A DNA stretch of 64,000 bases from Flavobacterium resistens. Its GTDB lineage: Bacteria; Bacteroidota; Bacteroidia; Flavobacteriales; Flavobacteriaceae. Positions 1 to 8,119 of this stretch are shown here, in pieces; within the stretch, counting starts at the first letter, position 1, and each line of letters opens with the position of its first letter. The notes beneath the pieces are model-generated. The model had not been told where the DNA came from and did not search any database. It saw nothing but the letters and a program-made list of their open reading frames with translations. The translations under genes were made by a program, and so were the position numbers. The stretch lies in NCBI RefSeq assembly GCF_900182645.1, contig NZ_FXTA01000002.1:744001-808000 (forward strand), written 5' to 3'.

Positions 1-476
1 ACAAAAGTTACCGTTTAGGATTTGAATTTGATGCTACAATTAAACTTTCGGAACAATTTATTCTTCGACCAAACTTTACTTTAAGCAGTAATAAAAATGT
101 TGATTTGGCTGTTGAAGGTCAAAATTACGGAACAACTAAAATTGCTTATTCACCAGAAGTTATTGCCGGAAATATAATTGTTTACAGTCCGATTCAAAAT
201 CTGCATATTTCATTATTACAGAAATATGTTGGAGAACAATACATGAATAATATTGAATTGCCATCAGCAAAACTGGCAGATTATTTTGTAAACGATTTGA
301 ATGTTTCGTATGAAATTAAGCCAAAATCGGTTTTCAAATCGATTATGATTACAGGTATGGTAAATAATATTTTGGATAAGAAATATGTTTCAAACGGATA
401 CATGTGGGATGTTTATCCGTATTACTATCCGCAGGCAGGAATTAATTTCTTAGCCGGATTGACTTTGAAATTCTAA
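1..476 (+). CDS. TonB-dependent receptor, C-terminal fragment (cut by window start)
   Basis: The reading frame is open from the left edge (first full codon at 3), so this is the end of a larger gene. The visible part alternates short aromatic-rich beta strands and turns and finishes with an outer-membrane barrel end (GLTLKF, terminal Phe). The segment 'VNNILDKKYVSNGYMWDVYPYYYPQAG' region, with NNILDKKY followed by a Tyr/Pro-rich turn, is the usual last-strand pattern of TonB-dependent receptors. Such proteins import iron complexes, vitamins or glycans through the outer membrane. The substrate cannot be told from this fragment. A bidirectional terminator follows at once. Confidence 0.75.
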   Translation, partial: KSYRLGFEFDATIKLSEQFILRPNFTLSSNKNVDLAVEGQNYGTTKIAYSPEVIAGNIIVYSPIQNLHISLLQKYVGEQYMNNIELPSAKLADYFVNDLNVSYEIKPKSVFKSIMITGMVNNILDKKYVSNGYMWDVYPYYYPQAGINFLAGLTLKF

Positions 477-486
477 AAAAAGAAAA

Positions 487-510
487 AGCCTGAAATTTAA
501 TTTTCAGGCT
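487..510. terminator. Bidirectional intrinsic terminator
   Basis: Stem AGCCTGAAA (487-495) pairs with TTTCAGGCT (502-510), with an A-run before it and a T-run after it. It lies between two convergent genes, so it can end both transcripts. Confidence 0.85.
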
Positions 511-518
511 TTTTTATT

Positions 519-932
519 TTAATTATATACATGAATCACAGATCCTACAACTTCGACTTTATATTGTTTAAGAGGATATTCTTTTGAACCAAGTCCTGTA
601 AATAAGCTGTATTGTACTTTGTCACAAGAGCAAACTGCATATATGCCGTCAATTGTCATTGCGGCACAAGAATTAATTTCCTGATTTGGACACGCAGCAT
701 CAAAAGCATTATAAGAGTTTCCAGCATTAAAAATGATAATCCCTTTTGCTCCAAAATTTGGAACAATCACTCCATTACTTACAAATTTAAGGTTTGAATA
801 TGCAGGCAAATTCATATCTACAGACAAATTAACAGAGTAATTAGGAATGTAAGGGTTTTTATTGCTGCGTTGACTGTCGCTACAAGCAGAAAGTGCACAA
901 ACAAAGACGATTAAGAGCCAGATTTTTTTCAT
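519..932 (-). CDS. Rieske-fold-like lipoprotein lacking the cluster histidines
   Basis: This 137-residue protein starts with a lipoprotein signal (MKKIWLLIVFVCALSAC, lipid Cys at residue 17), so it is predicted to be attached to the cell envelope. The C-terminal half resembles the cluster-binding region of Rieske proteins: CPN, then CSCDKVQY followed by FTG and a YPLKQY strand. True Rieske proteins have C-x-H and C-x2-H; here the two histidine positions read Asn and Asp while the cysteines remain. It therefore probably does not hold a normal [2Fe-2S] cluster. The role is unknown. It stands alone between the receptor and greA on the opposite strand. The family assignment is my inference from the motif spacing. 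Confidence 0.6.
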   Translation of the reverse strand: MKKIWLLIVFVCALSACSDSQRSNKNPYIPNYSVNLSVDMNLPAYSNLKFVSNGVIVPNFGAKGIIIFNAGNSYNAFDAACPNQEINSCAAMTIDGIYAVCSCDKVQYSLFTGLGSKEYPLKQYKVEVVGSVIHVYN

Positions 933-1002
933 TCTTTTAGTAAGGATTAATGAAACAAAAATAAAATATTTAGTTTTGATTTTTATATGATTAACATATA
1001 AT

Positions 1003-1032
1003 TATGTTCTATTAAAAATAATAGTATATTTG
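1003..1032 (+). promoter_or_regulatory. Promoter of greA (Bacteroidota type)
   Basis: A -7 element TATATTTG lies at 1025-1032. The upstream element is weak (TATG at 1003-1006, spacing 18). Transcription would begin around 1036-1040, directly before the leader hairpin. Confidence 0.6.
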
Positions 1033-1038
1033 TAATAC

Positions 1039-1064
1039 AAAATCCCGTCCCGATGGGATTTTTT
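1039..1064 (+). promoter_or_regulatory. Terminator-like hairpin at the very 5' end of the greA transcript
   Basis: AAAATCCC (1039-1046) can pair with GGGATTTT (1055-1062), and six T residues lie at 1059-1064. The hairpin is inside the leader, before the start codon at 1088, so it cannot be the terminator of an upstream plus-strand gene. It may pause or terminate early transcription, or protect the 5' end. Confidence 0.5.
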
Positions 1065-1087
1065 GTATTTATATAAACGATGAAGTT

Positions 1088-1564
1088 ATGAGTAAAGTAT
1101 CTTATTATACAGCAGAAGGATTAAAAAAGTTGAAAGATGAATTGGAGCATTTAAAAAGTGTAATGCGTCCAAAGGCATCTCAAGATATAGCAGAGGCGAG
1201 AGATAAAGGTGATTTATCTGAGAATGCAGAATATGATGCAGCAAAAGAAGCACAGGGTTTATTAGAAATGAGAATTGCTAAGCTGGAAGAAGTGTATTCT
1301 AATGCAAGATTAATTGACGAATCACAATTGGATGTTTCGAAAGCATTGGTTTTATCTAATGTAAAAATTAAAAACCAAAGCAACGGAATGGAAATGAAAT
1401 ATACACTTGTTGCTGAAAGTGAAGCCGACTTGAAAACTGGAAAAATCTCAGTGACTTCTCCTATTGGAAAAGGCTTACTAGGAAAATCTGTTGGAGAAGT
1501 AGCCGAAATTACAGTTCCAAATGGTGTTTTGAAATTTGAAATTCTTGAAATTTCAAGAGACTAA
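1088..1564 (+). CDS. greA: Transcription elongation factor GreA
   Basis: At 158 residues this matches the usual GreA length. The N-terminal coiled coil (residues about 1-75) contains the signature around residues 40-52, DKGDLSENAEYDAAKE, whose acidic residues reach into the RNA polymerase secondary channel and stimulate cleavage of backtracked RNA. The C-terminal globular domain (about 80-158) has the typical SPIGKGLLGKSVGE segment. The start follows a clear promoter and a short hairpin leader. The gene is followed by a long inverted repeat and then the HIT gene on the same strand, perhaps read together. Confidence 0.97.
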   Translation: MSKVSYYTAEGLKKLKDELEHLKSVMRPKASQDIAEARDKGDLSENAEYDAAKEAQGLLEMRIAKLEEVYSNARLIDESQLDVSKALVLSNVKIKNQSNGMEMKYTLVAESEADLKTGKISVTSPIGKGLLGKSVGEVAEITVPNGVLKFEILEISRD

Positions 1565-1574
1565 ATATTTTAGT

Positions 1575-1626
1575 TTAATCGTTTAACTGTTTAATCGGTT
1601 AAACGAATAAACAGTTAAACGATTAA
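1575..1626. repeat. Perfect 19-bp inverted repeat between greA and the HIT gene
   Basis: The arm at 1575-1593 is the exact reverse complement of 1608-1626, with a 14-nt spacer. Each arm is built from 8-nt variants of GTTTAATC / GTTTAACT. There is no T-run, so it does not look like an ordinary terminator. Confidence 0.85.
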
Positions 1627-1635
1627 CCCGAAAAA

Positions 1636-2025
1636 ATGGCATCAATATTCACTAAAATAGTAAACGGAGAAATTCCTGCATATAAAATCGCTGAAGATGA
1701 AAATTTCTTGGCTTTTTTAGATGTAAATCCAAACGCAAAAGGACATACACTTTGTATTCCGAAACAAGAAATCGACAAGATTTTTGATATGGATGATGAA
1801 CTGTATTTAGGCTTAATGAAATTTTCTAAGAAAATTGCAATTGCTTTAGAAAAAACAGTTCCGTGCAAAAGAGTAGGAGTTGCCGTTGTTGGGTTAGAAG
1901 TTCCTCATACGCATGTGCATTTGATTCCGCTGAATCATATGGATGAAATGCGTTTTATAGATAAAGTTTCACTTTCAAAAGAAGAGTTTGAAGCTTTGGC
2001 TAAAAGTATTCAGTCGAATTTGTAA
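1636..2025 (+). CDS. HIT family protein (nucleotide hydrolase/transferase)
   Basis: This 129-residue protein has the HIT fold from end to end. The catalytic histidine triad is visible near residues 90-96 as HTHVHLIPL (H-x-H-x-H followed by hydrophobics). HIT proteins of this branch hydrolyse nucleoside 5'-phosphoramidates or related AMP conjugates in the cytoplasm. The N-terminal segment SIFTKIVNGEIPAYKIAED is typical. The exact substrate cannot be predicted. It lies 71 bp behind greA and converges with a histidine kinase across a shared terminator. Confidence 0.93.
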   Translation: MASIFTKIVNGEIPAYKIAEDENFLAFLDVNPNAKGHTLCIPKQEIDKIFDMDDELYLGLMKFSKKIAIALEKTVPCKRVGVAVVGLEVPHTHVHLIPLNHMDEMRFIDKVSLSKEEFEALAKSIQSNL

Positions 2026-2050
2026 AGTTTGACTTTTTATAAAATATAAA

Positions 2051-2078
2051 AAATGCAGTAAAATTATCTACTGCATTT
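2051..2078. terminator. Bidirectional intrinsic terminator
   Basis: AAATGCAGTA (2051-2060) pairs with TACTGCATTT (2069-2078) and is flanked by A- and T-runs. It serves the HIT gene and the convergent histidine kinase, whose stop codon lies inside the stem. Confidence 0.85.
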
Positions 2079-3219
2079 TTTTATTTAAAGAAATCTGAAA
2101 TGTAGTTCCCTTTCCAATTTCAGAATGTAAAACTTTGATTTTGCCACTATGATATTCTTCAACAATTCTTTTAGTTAATGAAAGTCCCAAGCCCCAGCCT
2201 CGTTTTTTGGTTGTAAAACCAGTTTCAAAAATGGTTTTGAATTGTTTTTTTGGGATTCCGGTTCCAGAATCTTTCACATTTATTTTTACATGATAGTGAT
2301 CTTGTTCAATTTGAAGTTCCAAATTTCCTTTTCCTTTCATTGCATCAATAGCATTTTTTACTAAATTTTCAATTGTCCAACTGTAAAGAATTGGATTTAT
2401 CTGAACCATAATTGGTTCGTTAGGAGTATGATATGAAAAAGCAACTTGTTTTGAAAAACGCGATTGCAAGTATTTAAATGCATTTAAGGTTTCTGAAACA
2501 ATATCATGAGTTTCTAAAACCGGTACAGAACCAATTTTAGAAAAACGATCCGTAATCGTTTGCAATCGGTTAATGTCTTTTTCGATTTCAGAAGTTATCG
2601 ATGAATCAATATCTTCAGTTTTTAAAATCTCAATCCAGCCAATTAAAGATGATAAAGGCGTACCAATTTGATGCGCTGTTTCCTTTGCCATTCCAGCCCA
2701 AAGTTTGTTCTGTGTGGCCATTTTTGTGCTTTTGTAAAAGTTGTAAATCAATGCAACACAAAGAAATACAATTAACAAAAGTGCAATTGGATAATATTTC
2801 AGTTTATTGAGCAGCGCTGAATTACCATAATATAGGATTTGGTATTTTCCCGGAGCATATTCAAAAGTTATGGGTTCATTTTCGTTTCTTAAATTGTTTA
2901 AAAACGATTTTAATTTTTTTTGGTCATTTAAAATTTCTTCAGGAACATTTTTAGAACTAACAACGTTATCATACAACATCAATACAACAGGAATTGAAGT
3001 ATTGTTGCTGAAAATCTGAAGCGGAAGCTCTACATCAGTATTTTCATCGGCATTTACGATTGTAATCTGCGCATTGGCAAAAAGCTTCATTTTCAGACGC
3101 TCTTCATTTTTGAAAATTTGGAAGAAAGTATAAGTATTCCAAAGAATCAAAGTGATGATTAAAAAGGAAATAAGAATTATAACCCAGCGAGTTGTATTTC
3201 TGCGTTCAGAAAAATGCAT
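2068..3219 (-). CDS. Orphan sensor histidine kinase
   Basis: This 383-residue membrane kinase has TM1 at about residues 12-33, an extracytoplasmic sensor region of roughly 110 residues, and TM2 at about 143-162. The H-box AKETAHQIGTPLSSL follows with the phospho-accepting His at 183. The C-terminal ATPase domain shows an N-box (ENLVKNAIDAM), DSGTGIP (G1) and GWGLGLSLTKRI (G2). No HAMP domain is obvious. The HQIGTPLS form of the H-box is common in Bacteroidota kinases. No response regulator lies next to it, so its partner is unknown. The extracytoplasmic domain is not one I recognise. Confidence 0.93.
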   Translation of the reverse strand: MHFSERRNTTRWVIILISFLIITLILWNTYTFFQIFKNEERLKMKLFANAQITIVNADENTDVELPLQIFSNNTSIPVVLMLYDNVVSSKNVPEEILNDQKKLKSFLNNLRNENEPITFEYAPGKYQILYYGNSALLNKLKYYPIALLLIVFLCVALIYNFYKSTKMATQNKLWAGMAKETAHQIGTPLSSLIGWIEILKTEDIDSSITSEIEKDINRLQTITDRFSKIGSVPVLETHDIVSETLNAFKYLQSRFSKQVAFSYHTPNEPIMVQINPILYSWTIENLVKNAIDAMKGKGNLELQIEQDHYHVKINVKDSGTGIPKKQFKTIFETGFTTKKRGWGLGLSLTKRIVEEYHSGKIKVLHSEIGKGTTFQISLNKKMQ

Positions 3220-3333
3220 AAATTAATTTTTGAGGTATAAATATAACGAAATATACGCATTTTATATTTTGCAGTTCCTGAAAGATTTTTGTTTTTATGT
3301 CCTAAAGTATTTCTCCGAATTAAACGATTTCTA

Positions 3334-3341
3334 TACTTTTG
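3334..3341 (+). promoter_or_regulatory. Promoter -7 element for the flavin reductase-like gene
   Basis: TACTTTTG fits TAnnTTTG, 38 bp before the chosen ATG at 3379. No good TTTG lies at the right distance upstream, so support is moderate. It argues against an earlier start at 3289. Confidence 0.5.
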
Positions 3342-3378
3342 CAGTTACCAAAATGAGGTTTGGTTAAAAAGAAAATAT

Positions 3379-4254
3379 ATGATTAGCATCGATCCAAAAG
3401 AGATACCAACGGCAAAATTACATGGTTATCTGCAAAGTTCAGTAGGGCCACGTCCGATTGCGTTTGCGAGTACAATTAGTGCAAAAGGAATTCCTAATTT
3501 ATCTCCCTTCAGTTTCTTTAATGTGTTTAGTGCTAATCCGCCAATTTTGGTTTTTTCGCCTGCAAGACGTGTTCGCGACAATACGGTAAAACACACATTA
3601 ATCAACGTTGAAGCAACAAAAGAAGTTGTAATAAATGTGGTTAATTTTGATATTGTACAACAGACTTCGCTGGCAAGTACAGAATATGCAGAAGGCGTAA
3701 ACGAATTTATAAAAGCGGGTTTGACTCAAATTCCGTCTGATATTGTAAAGCCGTATCGTGTAAAAGAATCTCCGGTTCAGTTTGAATGCAAGGTTACGCA
3801 GATTATTCCGTTAGGAACAGAAGGAGGAGCTGGAAATCTGGTTTTGTGCGAAGTAGTGAAAATGCATATCCACGAATCAATTTTAGATGAAAACGGAGCA
3901 ATCGATCAGCACAAAATTGATTTGGTTTCAAGATTGGGAGCAAATTGGTATTCAAGATCGAATGAAGGACTTTTTGAAGTGCCAAAACCGCTTACAACTT
4001 TAGGAGTTGGAGTAGATGCAATTCCGAATTTTGTGAAGGAAAGCCCTGTGTTTAATGGGAATGACCTCGGAAAATTAGGAAATATAGAAGCCTTGCCTAC
4101 AACGGAAGAAGTTAGTATATTTGTGAAAGAAAATTTTTCTGTGAAAGGCGTTTTAAGCTCAGATGATCAGGAAAAAATTCATTTAGAAGCCAAAAAATAT
4201 CTTAATAATGACGATATTGCCTCGGCTTGGAAAGTGCTTTTAGCCAAAAAATAA
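3379..4254 (+). CDS. Flavin reductase-like (FMN-binding split-barrel) protein
   Basis: The 291-residue protein begins MISIDPKEIPTAKLHGYLQ. The frame is open further up to 3289, but that stretch would lie over the promoter and encode an unrelated peptide, so I start at 3379. The core has the flavin reductase-like signature SSVGPRPIAFASTI, SPFSFFNVFSANPPILVFSP and the later HIDLVSRLGANWYS. Proteins of this group bind FMN and reduce flavins or act in related oxidoreductions. A C-terminal extension of about 80 residues, beyond the barrel, looks helical. The substrate is unknown. The DUF3127 gene follows 31 bp later. Confidence 0.88.
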   Translation: MISIDPKEIPTAKLHGYLQSSVGPRPIAFASTISAKGIPNLSPFSFFNVFSANPPILVFSPARRVRDNTVKHTLINVEATKEVVINVVNFDIVQQTSLASTEYAEGVNEFIKAGLTQIPSDIVKPYRVKESPVQFECKVTQIIPLGTEGGAGNLVLCEVVKMHIHESILDENGAIDQHKIDLVSRLGANWYSRSNEGLFEVPKPLTTLGVGVDAIPNFVKESPVFNGNDLGKLGNIEALPTTEEVSIFVKENFSVKGVLSSDDQEKIHLEAKKYLNNDDIASAWKVLLAKK

Positions 4255-4285
4255 GAATAGAAACAATAATTAATTATAGACGAAG

Positions 4286-4657
4286 ATGGAAGTTATAGGA
4301 AAAGTAAAAGTGGTAAATCCTGAGCAACAAGTTAGTGCTTCATTCAAAAAAAGAGAATTAGTAGTAACTACAGATGAGCAGTATCCACAGCATATTTTAA
4401 TCGAATTTACACAAGATAAATGCGATTTGTTAAGCAGCTATAAACTAGGTGAAGCAGTAAAAGTTTCTATCAATTTAAGAGGAAGAGAATGGGTTAATCC
4501 ACAAGGAGAAACTAGATATTTCAATAGTATTCAAGGTTGGAGAATCGAAAGATTAGCACCAGAAGGTCCTGCACAAGGCGCGCCAATGCCAGCTGCAGAA
4601 ACTTTTGCACCAGCAACAAGCATAAACGAAGACGAACCAGACGATTTACCGTTCTAA
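4286..4657 (+). CDS. DUF3127 domain protein (OB-fold-like)
   Basis: The 123-residue protein consists of one DUF3127 domain (about residues 1-92, MEVIGKVKVVNPEQQVS to GWRIERL) followed by an Ala/Pro-rich linker and an acidic tail that ends DEPDDLPF. The domain has the strand pattern of an OB fold. The tail, with its acidic residues and final DLPF, closely recalls the C-terminal tip of single-stranded DNA-binding protein SSB, which recruits partner proteins. A nucleic-acid role is therefore plausible but unproved. Confidence 0.85.
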   Translation: MEVIGKVKVVNPEQQVSASFKKRELVVTTDEQYPQHILIEFTQDKCDLLSSYKLGEAVKVSINLRGREWVNPQGETRYFNSIQGWRIERLAPEGPAQGAPMPAAETFAPATSINEDEPDDLPF

Positions 4658-4680
4658 TAAAGGTTTAAAATCGAAAAGAT

Positions 4681-4727
4681 AAATTCCAAATTCCAATTCA
4701 TTCGACTGAATTTGGGATTTGGAATTT
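4681..4727. repeat. Inverted repeat of 7-nt words (AAATTCC / GGAATTT)
   Basis: AAATTCCAAATTCCAATTCA at 4681-4700 is nearly complementary to 4707-4727, which ends in a T-run. It can fold as a hairpin after the DUF3127 gene and may act as its terminator. The same word recurs at 27033-27071. Confidence 0.75.
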
Positions 4728-4785
4728 TTTGTTTGAAATTTCAATAACCTGAAATTTAGGTTTTTCATTATTGAATACTAAAAAA

Positions 4786-5430
4786 ATGTATTATTTATTC
4801 AACGATTTATTTTTTCCTCCAGTAACCGAGGCTGATGAAGAAGGCATTTTGGCAATTGGTGGCGATTTAAGTTCAGAACGTTTACAATTAGCCTATAAAA
4901 GCGGTATTTTTCCTTGGTTTAATGAAGGAGAGCCGATTTTGTGGTGGGCGCCAGATCCGAGAATGGTTCTGTTTTTTGATGAACTCGTAATATCCAAAAG
5001 TATGCGAAAGATTCTGAACCAGAAAATGTTCAAGGTGACTTACAATAAAAATTTCAGAGAAGTAATTTCGAATTGCCAGCAAATAAAACGAGATGGACAA
5101 AATGGAACCTGGATTTCTGATGAAATGATAGAAGCTTATTGCAAACTGAATGAAGAAGGATTTGCAAAATCGGTTGAGGTTTGGCAGGATGAGGTTCTAG
5201 TTGGTGGTTTGTATGGAATAGATTTGGGAAAAGGAAATGTTTTTTGCGGAGAAAGTATGTTTTCTAAAGTTTCAAATGCTTCAAAAACAGCTTTTATTGC
5301 TTTAGCATTATATTTGAAAAAAGAAAATTACAAATTATTGGATTGTCAAGTTTATAATGCGCATTTAGAGAGTTTAGGCTGTCGGGAAATTGATCGCGAG
5401 GAATTTATGTCCATTTTAAAAAGTAAATAA
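4786..5430 (+). CDS. aat: Leucyl/phenylalanyl-tRNA--protein transferase
   Basis: The 214-residue enzyme adds Leu or Phe from aminoacyl-tRNA to the N-terminus of proteins with basic N-terminal residues, marking them for ClpAP-type degradation by the N-end rule. Family motifs are visible throughout: FFPPVTEADEEGILAIGGDL, YKSGIFPWFNEGEPILWWAPDPRMV, GTWISDEMIEAYCKL, SVEVW, GGLYGIDLG and CGESMFSKVSNASK. A TTG codon at 4771 lies in frame, but ATG at 4786 gives the usual family N-terminus MYYLFNDLFFPP. The MOSC gene follows 2 bp after the stop, so the two are probably cotranscribed. Confidence 0.96.
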   Translation: MYYLFNDLFFPPVTEADEEGILAIGGDLSSERLQLAYKSGIFPWFNEGEPILWWAPDPRMVLFFDELVISKSMRKILNQKMFKVTYNKNFREVISNCQQIKRDGQNGTWISDEMIEAYCKLNEEGFAKSVEVWQDEVLVGGLYGIDLGKGNVFCGESMFSKVSNASKTAFIALALYLKKENYKLLDCQVYNAHLESLGCREIDREEFMSILKSK

Positions 5431-5432
5431 AA

Positions 5433-6230
5433 ATGAGTGCAGTTTACAGTGTAAAAGAAATTTATATTTATCCGATAAAAAGTTTGGCAGGAATTAGTTT
5501 AAAAAGCGCCAATGCTGAAGAAATGGGTTTTGAAAACGACCGTCGATGGATGCTTATTAATGCTGAAAATGTTCACGTTACGCAAAGAGAATATCCAATC
5601 ATGAGTCAGTTTTATCCTGAAATTTCAGGAGATAAAATTAAAATTACTTTTGAAGGAGAAACTCATGAATTTTCTATTAATGAACATTCAGGAAGTGCTA
5701 TAGAATCACAGGTTTGGGATGATAAAAGCGAAGTTTTCGAAGTAAATAAAAACTCGTCAAAATGGTTTAGTGATAAATTAGGTTTTGGGTGCAGACTGGT
5801 AAAAATTCTAAAAAACGGTGACAGGAAACATGAAAGTTCCAGATTAAAAGAAACTTTCAATGTAAGTCTAGCCGACGGTTATCCGTATTTATTAATTGGA
5901 ACAGAAAGCCTTGATTTTTTAAATGAAAAGTTGGAAGAAAAAATCACCATTAAAAGATTTCGTCCAAACATTGTTGTAAGTACTCAAAACGCTCATGAAG
6001 AAGATGATTTTAAGACTTTTACAATTGGGGAAGTTCAATTTAAAAATATAAAGCCCTGCGGAAGATGTATTATGGTAAATAATGATCCGCAGAGAGGAAT
6101 TGTAAAAAAAGAACCACTAAAAACGCTGAGCAAATACAGAAATGTCGATAATTCGGTTTTATTCGGAACCAATATTGTGAGTCTGAATTCAGGAATTATC
6201 AGCGTAGGCGATGAGATTGTTTTTTCTTAG
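5433..6230 (+). CDS. MOSC domain protein
   Basis: The 265-residue protein has an N-terminal beta-barrel part (VKEIYIYPIKSLAGISL, residues about 5-22, and FENDRRWMLI) and a C-terminal MOSC domain with the conserved cysteine near residue 213 (IKPCGRCIMVNNDPQRG). MOSC proteins bind a molybdenum cofactor or carry sulfur; this one resembles YcbX/mARC types but has no ferredoxin extension. The partner reductase is unknown. Its stop codon overlaps the stop codon of the convergent DUF3857 gene (6227-6230), with no terminator between them. Confidence 0.9.
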   Translation: MSAVYSVKEIYIYPIKSLAGISLKSANAEEMGFENDRRWMLINAENVHVTQREYPIMSQFYPEISGDKIKITFEGETHEFSINEHSGSAIESQVWDDKSEVFEVNKNSSKWFSDKLGFGCRLVKILKNGDRKHESSRLKETFNVSLADGYPYLLIGTESLDFLNEKLEEKITIKRFRPNIVVSTQNAHEEDDFKTFTIGEVQFKNIKPCGRCIMVNNDPQRGIVKKEPLKTLSKYRNVDNSVLFGTNIVSLNSGIISVGDEIVFS

Positions 6231-8119
6231 TTGATTCTAGTTAAAAGTACCGAAGCATTATTAAAATCATATAAAGCGTTGACTAAATCTCTGTATTCAG
6301 AGTATTTTTCTTTTTCTAAATAGGTGAAATTATAGAATTCTTCGACAGCTATTTTAACAATATTCCCTTCAATTTTTGCGCTTGATTTAAATAAGCCAAT
6401 AACTTCATTATTATTGTTCTTAATTTCTTTGTTGAAAGCAAGATTTTCAACATTTTTAATGCTGTAACCAGCCGGAATATTTAAGTTAATATAATTTACA
6501 TTTTTCTTAGGATAAGATAATACAATAGGATTTGTTCTATTGATTTCCTGATGCAAGCTGATCTGTTTTCCTAATACTTTTCCAATTGTTATTAGATTAT
6601 TTTTTCCGGCATTTTCAATCCAGGATTCTTTTACTTTTATTTCGCTGTTAATAGTAAAAGGTTTTTCAGCGTCATAATTGTTTTTGTACTCTTTGTTTTC
6701 AAAAGTGTACTTCTGCACTTCAACATCAACATCGCTAAAAGTGTTATTTTTTACAAAATCATTGATTTTTTCTGGCGAAATATACTTTACAACATATCTA
6801 AAGTAAGCAGCAAGATAGCCAGCGTAAGTACTTTTTTTGTTTACTAAAACCGTTTCCATATCATCCTCAATAGTAATATCGCTTGTTGCTTTTACAACAT
6901 TGTCATTCATTAAGACATTCTCGATCTTTTTGAATTCATAAGTAACCTGTTGTTTAGGCTCCTGGTCAAAATAAACGGCATCATTGTTTACAGAAAGTGC
7001 GTTTGGCTGACCATAAGGCATCCAGAATTGAAAAGGAGAGAGGTATTTTTTGGTTTCGGGAATGTAAATTAATATTTCTGACAATGCATCCGGAACTACA
7101 TTTTCTTTATCAAATTTGTCATCAAATTTATCTGTGGAAGCTGTAAATTGATATTTGATTTTAAGAAAATCTAAAACGTCTTTGTAAAAATACAAAACCA
7201 TATTTCGTGACATTTTTTTTGTTTCCAGTGCTTTTTTATAAACATATTGTTTGTCAAGTTCAATATTTTCTTTTAAAAATATATCCATGATTTTTATTTT
7301 TTCATCTGTTGTAAGTGCAGGATCATTTAATTTATAATCTTCGACAAAATCCTTGATCATTGATTTGGCACTTACACCATCGGCAAAATTGTAAAGTGAG
7401 TTGTAATAGCTTATATAATTATATGCTTTTGAAGTGTTTAGGAAATAATAAACCTTTGCTAGATTTGCCACATTTGTAGCATTTTTTTCAAACTTATAAG
7501 CAGGCAAATTTGATGCAGTGTAAATAGTAATTGTGCCTACGCTTTCATTTTTCATTCCATTATAAGCAGCTGTGTAAGTTTGTGCCTGCGAAATTTTGTT
7601 GATTTGAAATTTAGCATCAATCACCGGAATGTCTCTTTGAAAATAATCTGCGCCACTAAATTCTGGAAAGTCCTTAATTACATAATAGTATTCAATTATA
7701 TCTCCTTTTTCGACACCTTCAAAAACAAATTGCTTTTCGTTCGTCCCTTGTTTTTCGATAATTTTTTCTTTTGGCAGTTCTTCAATTTTTCCATCGGGTT
7801 TAATAACGCGAACTTTTAAATCTCTGTAATCTCTGACATAGCGGTTGTTTATTGATACTTTATTGTATTCATTAATTCCGGTTTCAGATAAGATTTTTAT
7901 TGCCTGATGTTTTACAATAAAAGCTTTATAAGCATAGCCGCCAACTTTATTTTCATAAAGCCTGTAATCTTTTAAAACAACAGCCGGATACGAAGTGAAT
8001 TCAGCAGGAATTTCTTTAAACTTTGGGCTTTCATCCCATTTATAGTTTTTTACCTCTTCTTCCTGAGAGAATGAAATTTGTGAAAGTAAAACGGTGATGA
8101 AGAAAATTAGCTTTTTCAT
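6227..8119 (-). CDS. DUF3857 protein with degenerate transglutaminase region
   Basis: I take the start at 8119, where MKKLIFFITVLLSQISFSQ makes a normal signal peptide; the frame is open up to 8182, inside the previous gene. The 630-residue product is therefore secreted to the periplasm or envelope. The N-terminal 200 residues are DUF3857-like (SINNRYVRDYRDLKVRVIKPDGK, then GDIIEYYYVI). The region matching the transglutaminase core of the neighbour (SRNMVLYFYKDVLDFL) has no Cys, so it is probably not catalytic. The start overlaps the upstream stop as ATGA, which points to translational coupling and perhaps a complex of the two proteins. Confidence 0.85.
   Translation of the reverse strand: MKKLIFFITVLLSQISFSQEEEVKNYKWDESPKFKEIPAEFTSYPAVVLKDYRLYENKVGGYAYKAFIVKHQAIKILSETGINEYNKVSINNRYVRDYRDLKVRVIKPDGKIEELPKEKIIEKQGTNEKQFVFEGVEKGDIIEYYYVIKDFPEFSGADYFQRDIPVIDAKFQINKISQAQTYTAAYNGMKNESVGTITIYTASNLPAYKFEKNATNVANLAKVYYFLNTSKAYNYISYYNSLYNFADGVSAKSMIKDFVEDYKLNDPALTTDEKIKIMDIFLKENIELDKQYVYKKALETKKMSRNMVLYFYKDVLDFLKIKYQFTASTDKFDDKFDKENVVPDALSEILIYIPETKKYLSPFQFWMPYGQPNALSVNNDAVYFDQEPKQQVTYEFKKIENVLMNDNVVKATSDITIEDDMETVLVNKKSTYAGYLAAYFRYVVKYISPEKINDFVKNNTFSDVDVEVQKYTFENKEYKNNYDAEKPFTINSEIKVKESWIENAGKNNLITIGKVLGKQISLHQEINRTNPIVLSYPKKNVNYINLNIPAGYSIKNVENLAFNKEIKNNNNEVIGLFKSSAKIEGNIVKIAVEEFYNFTYLEKEKYSEYRDLVNALYDFNNASVLLTRIN

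Noticed and set aside
3289..3378. N-terminal extension of the flavin reductase-like protein
   Set aside because: The stretch covers the promoter element and encodes a peptide unrelated to the family.
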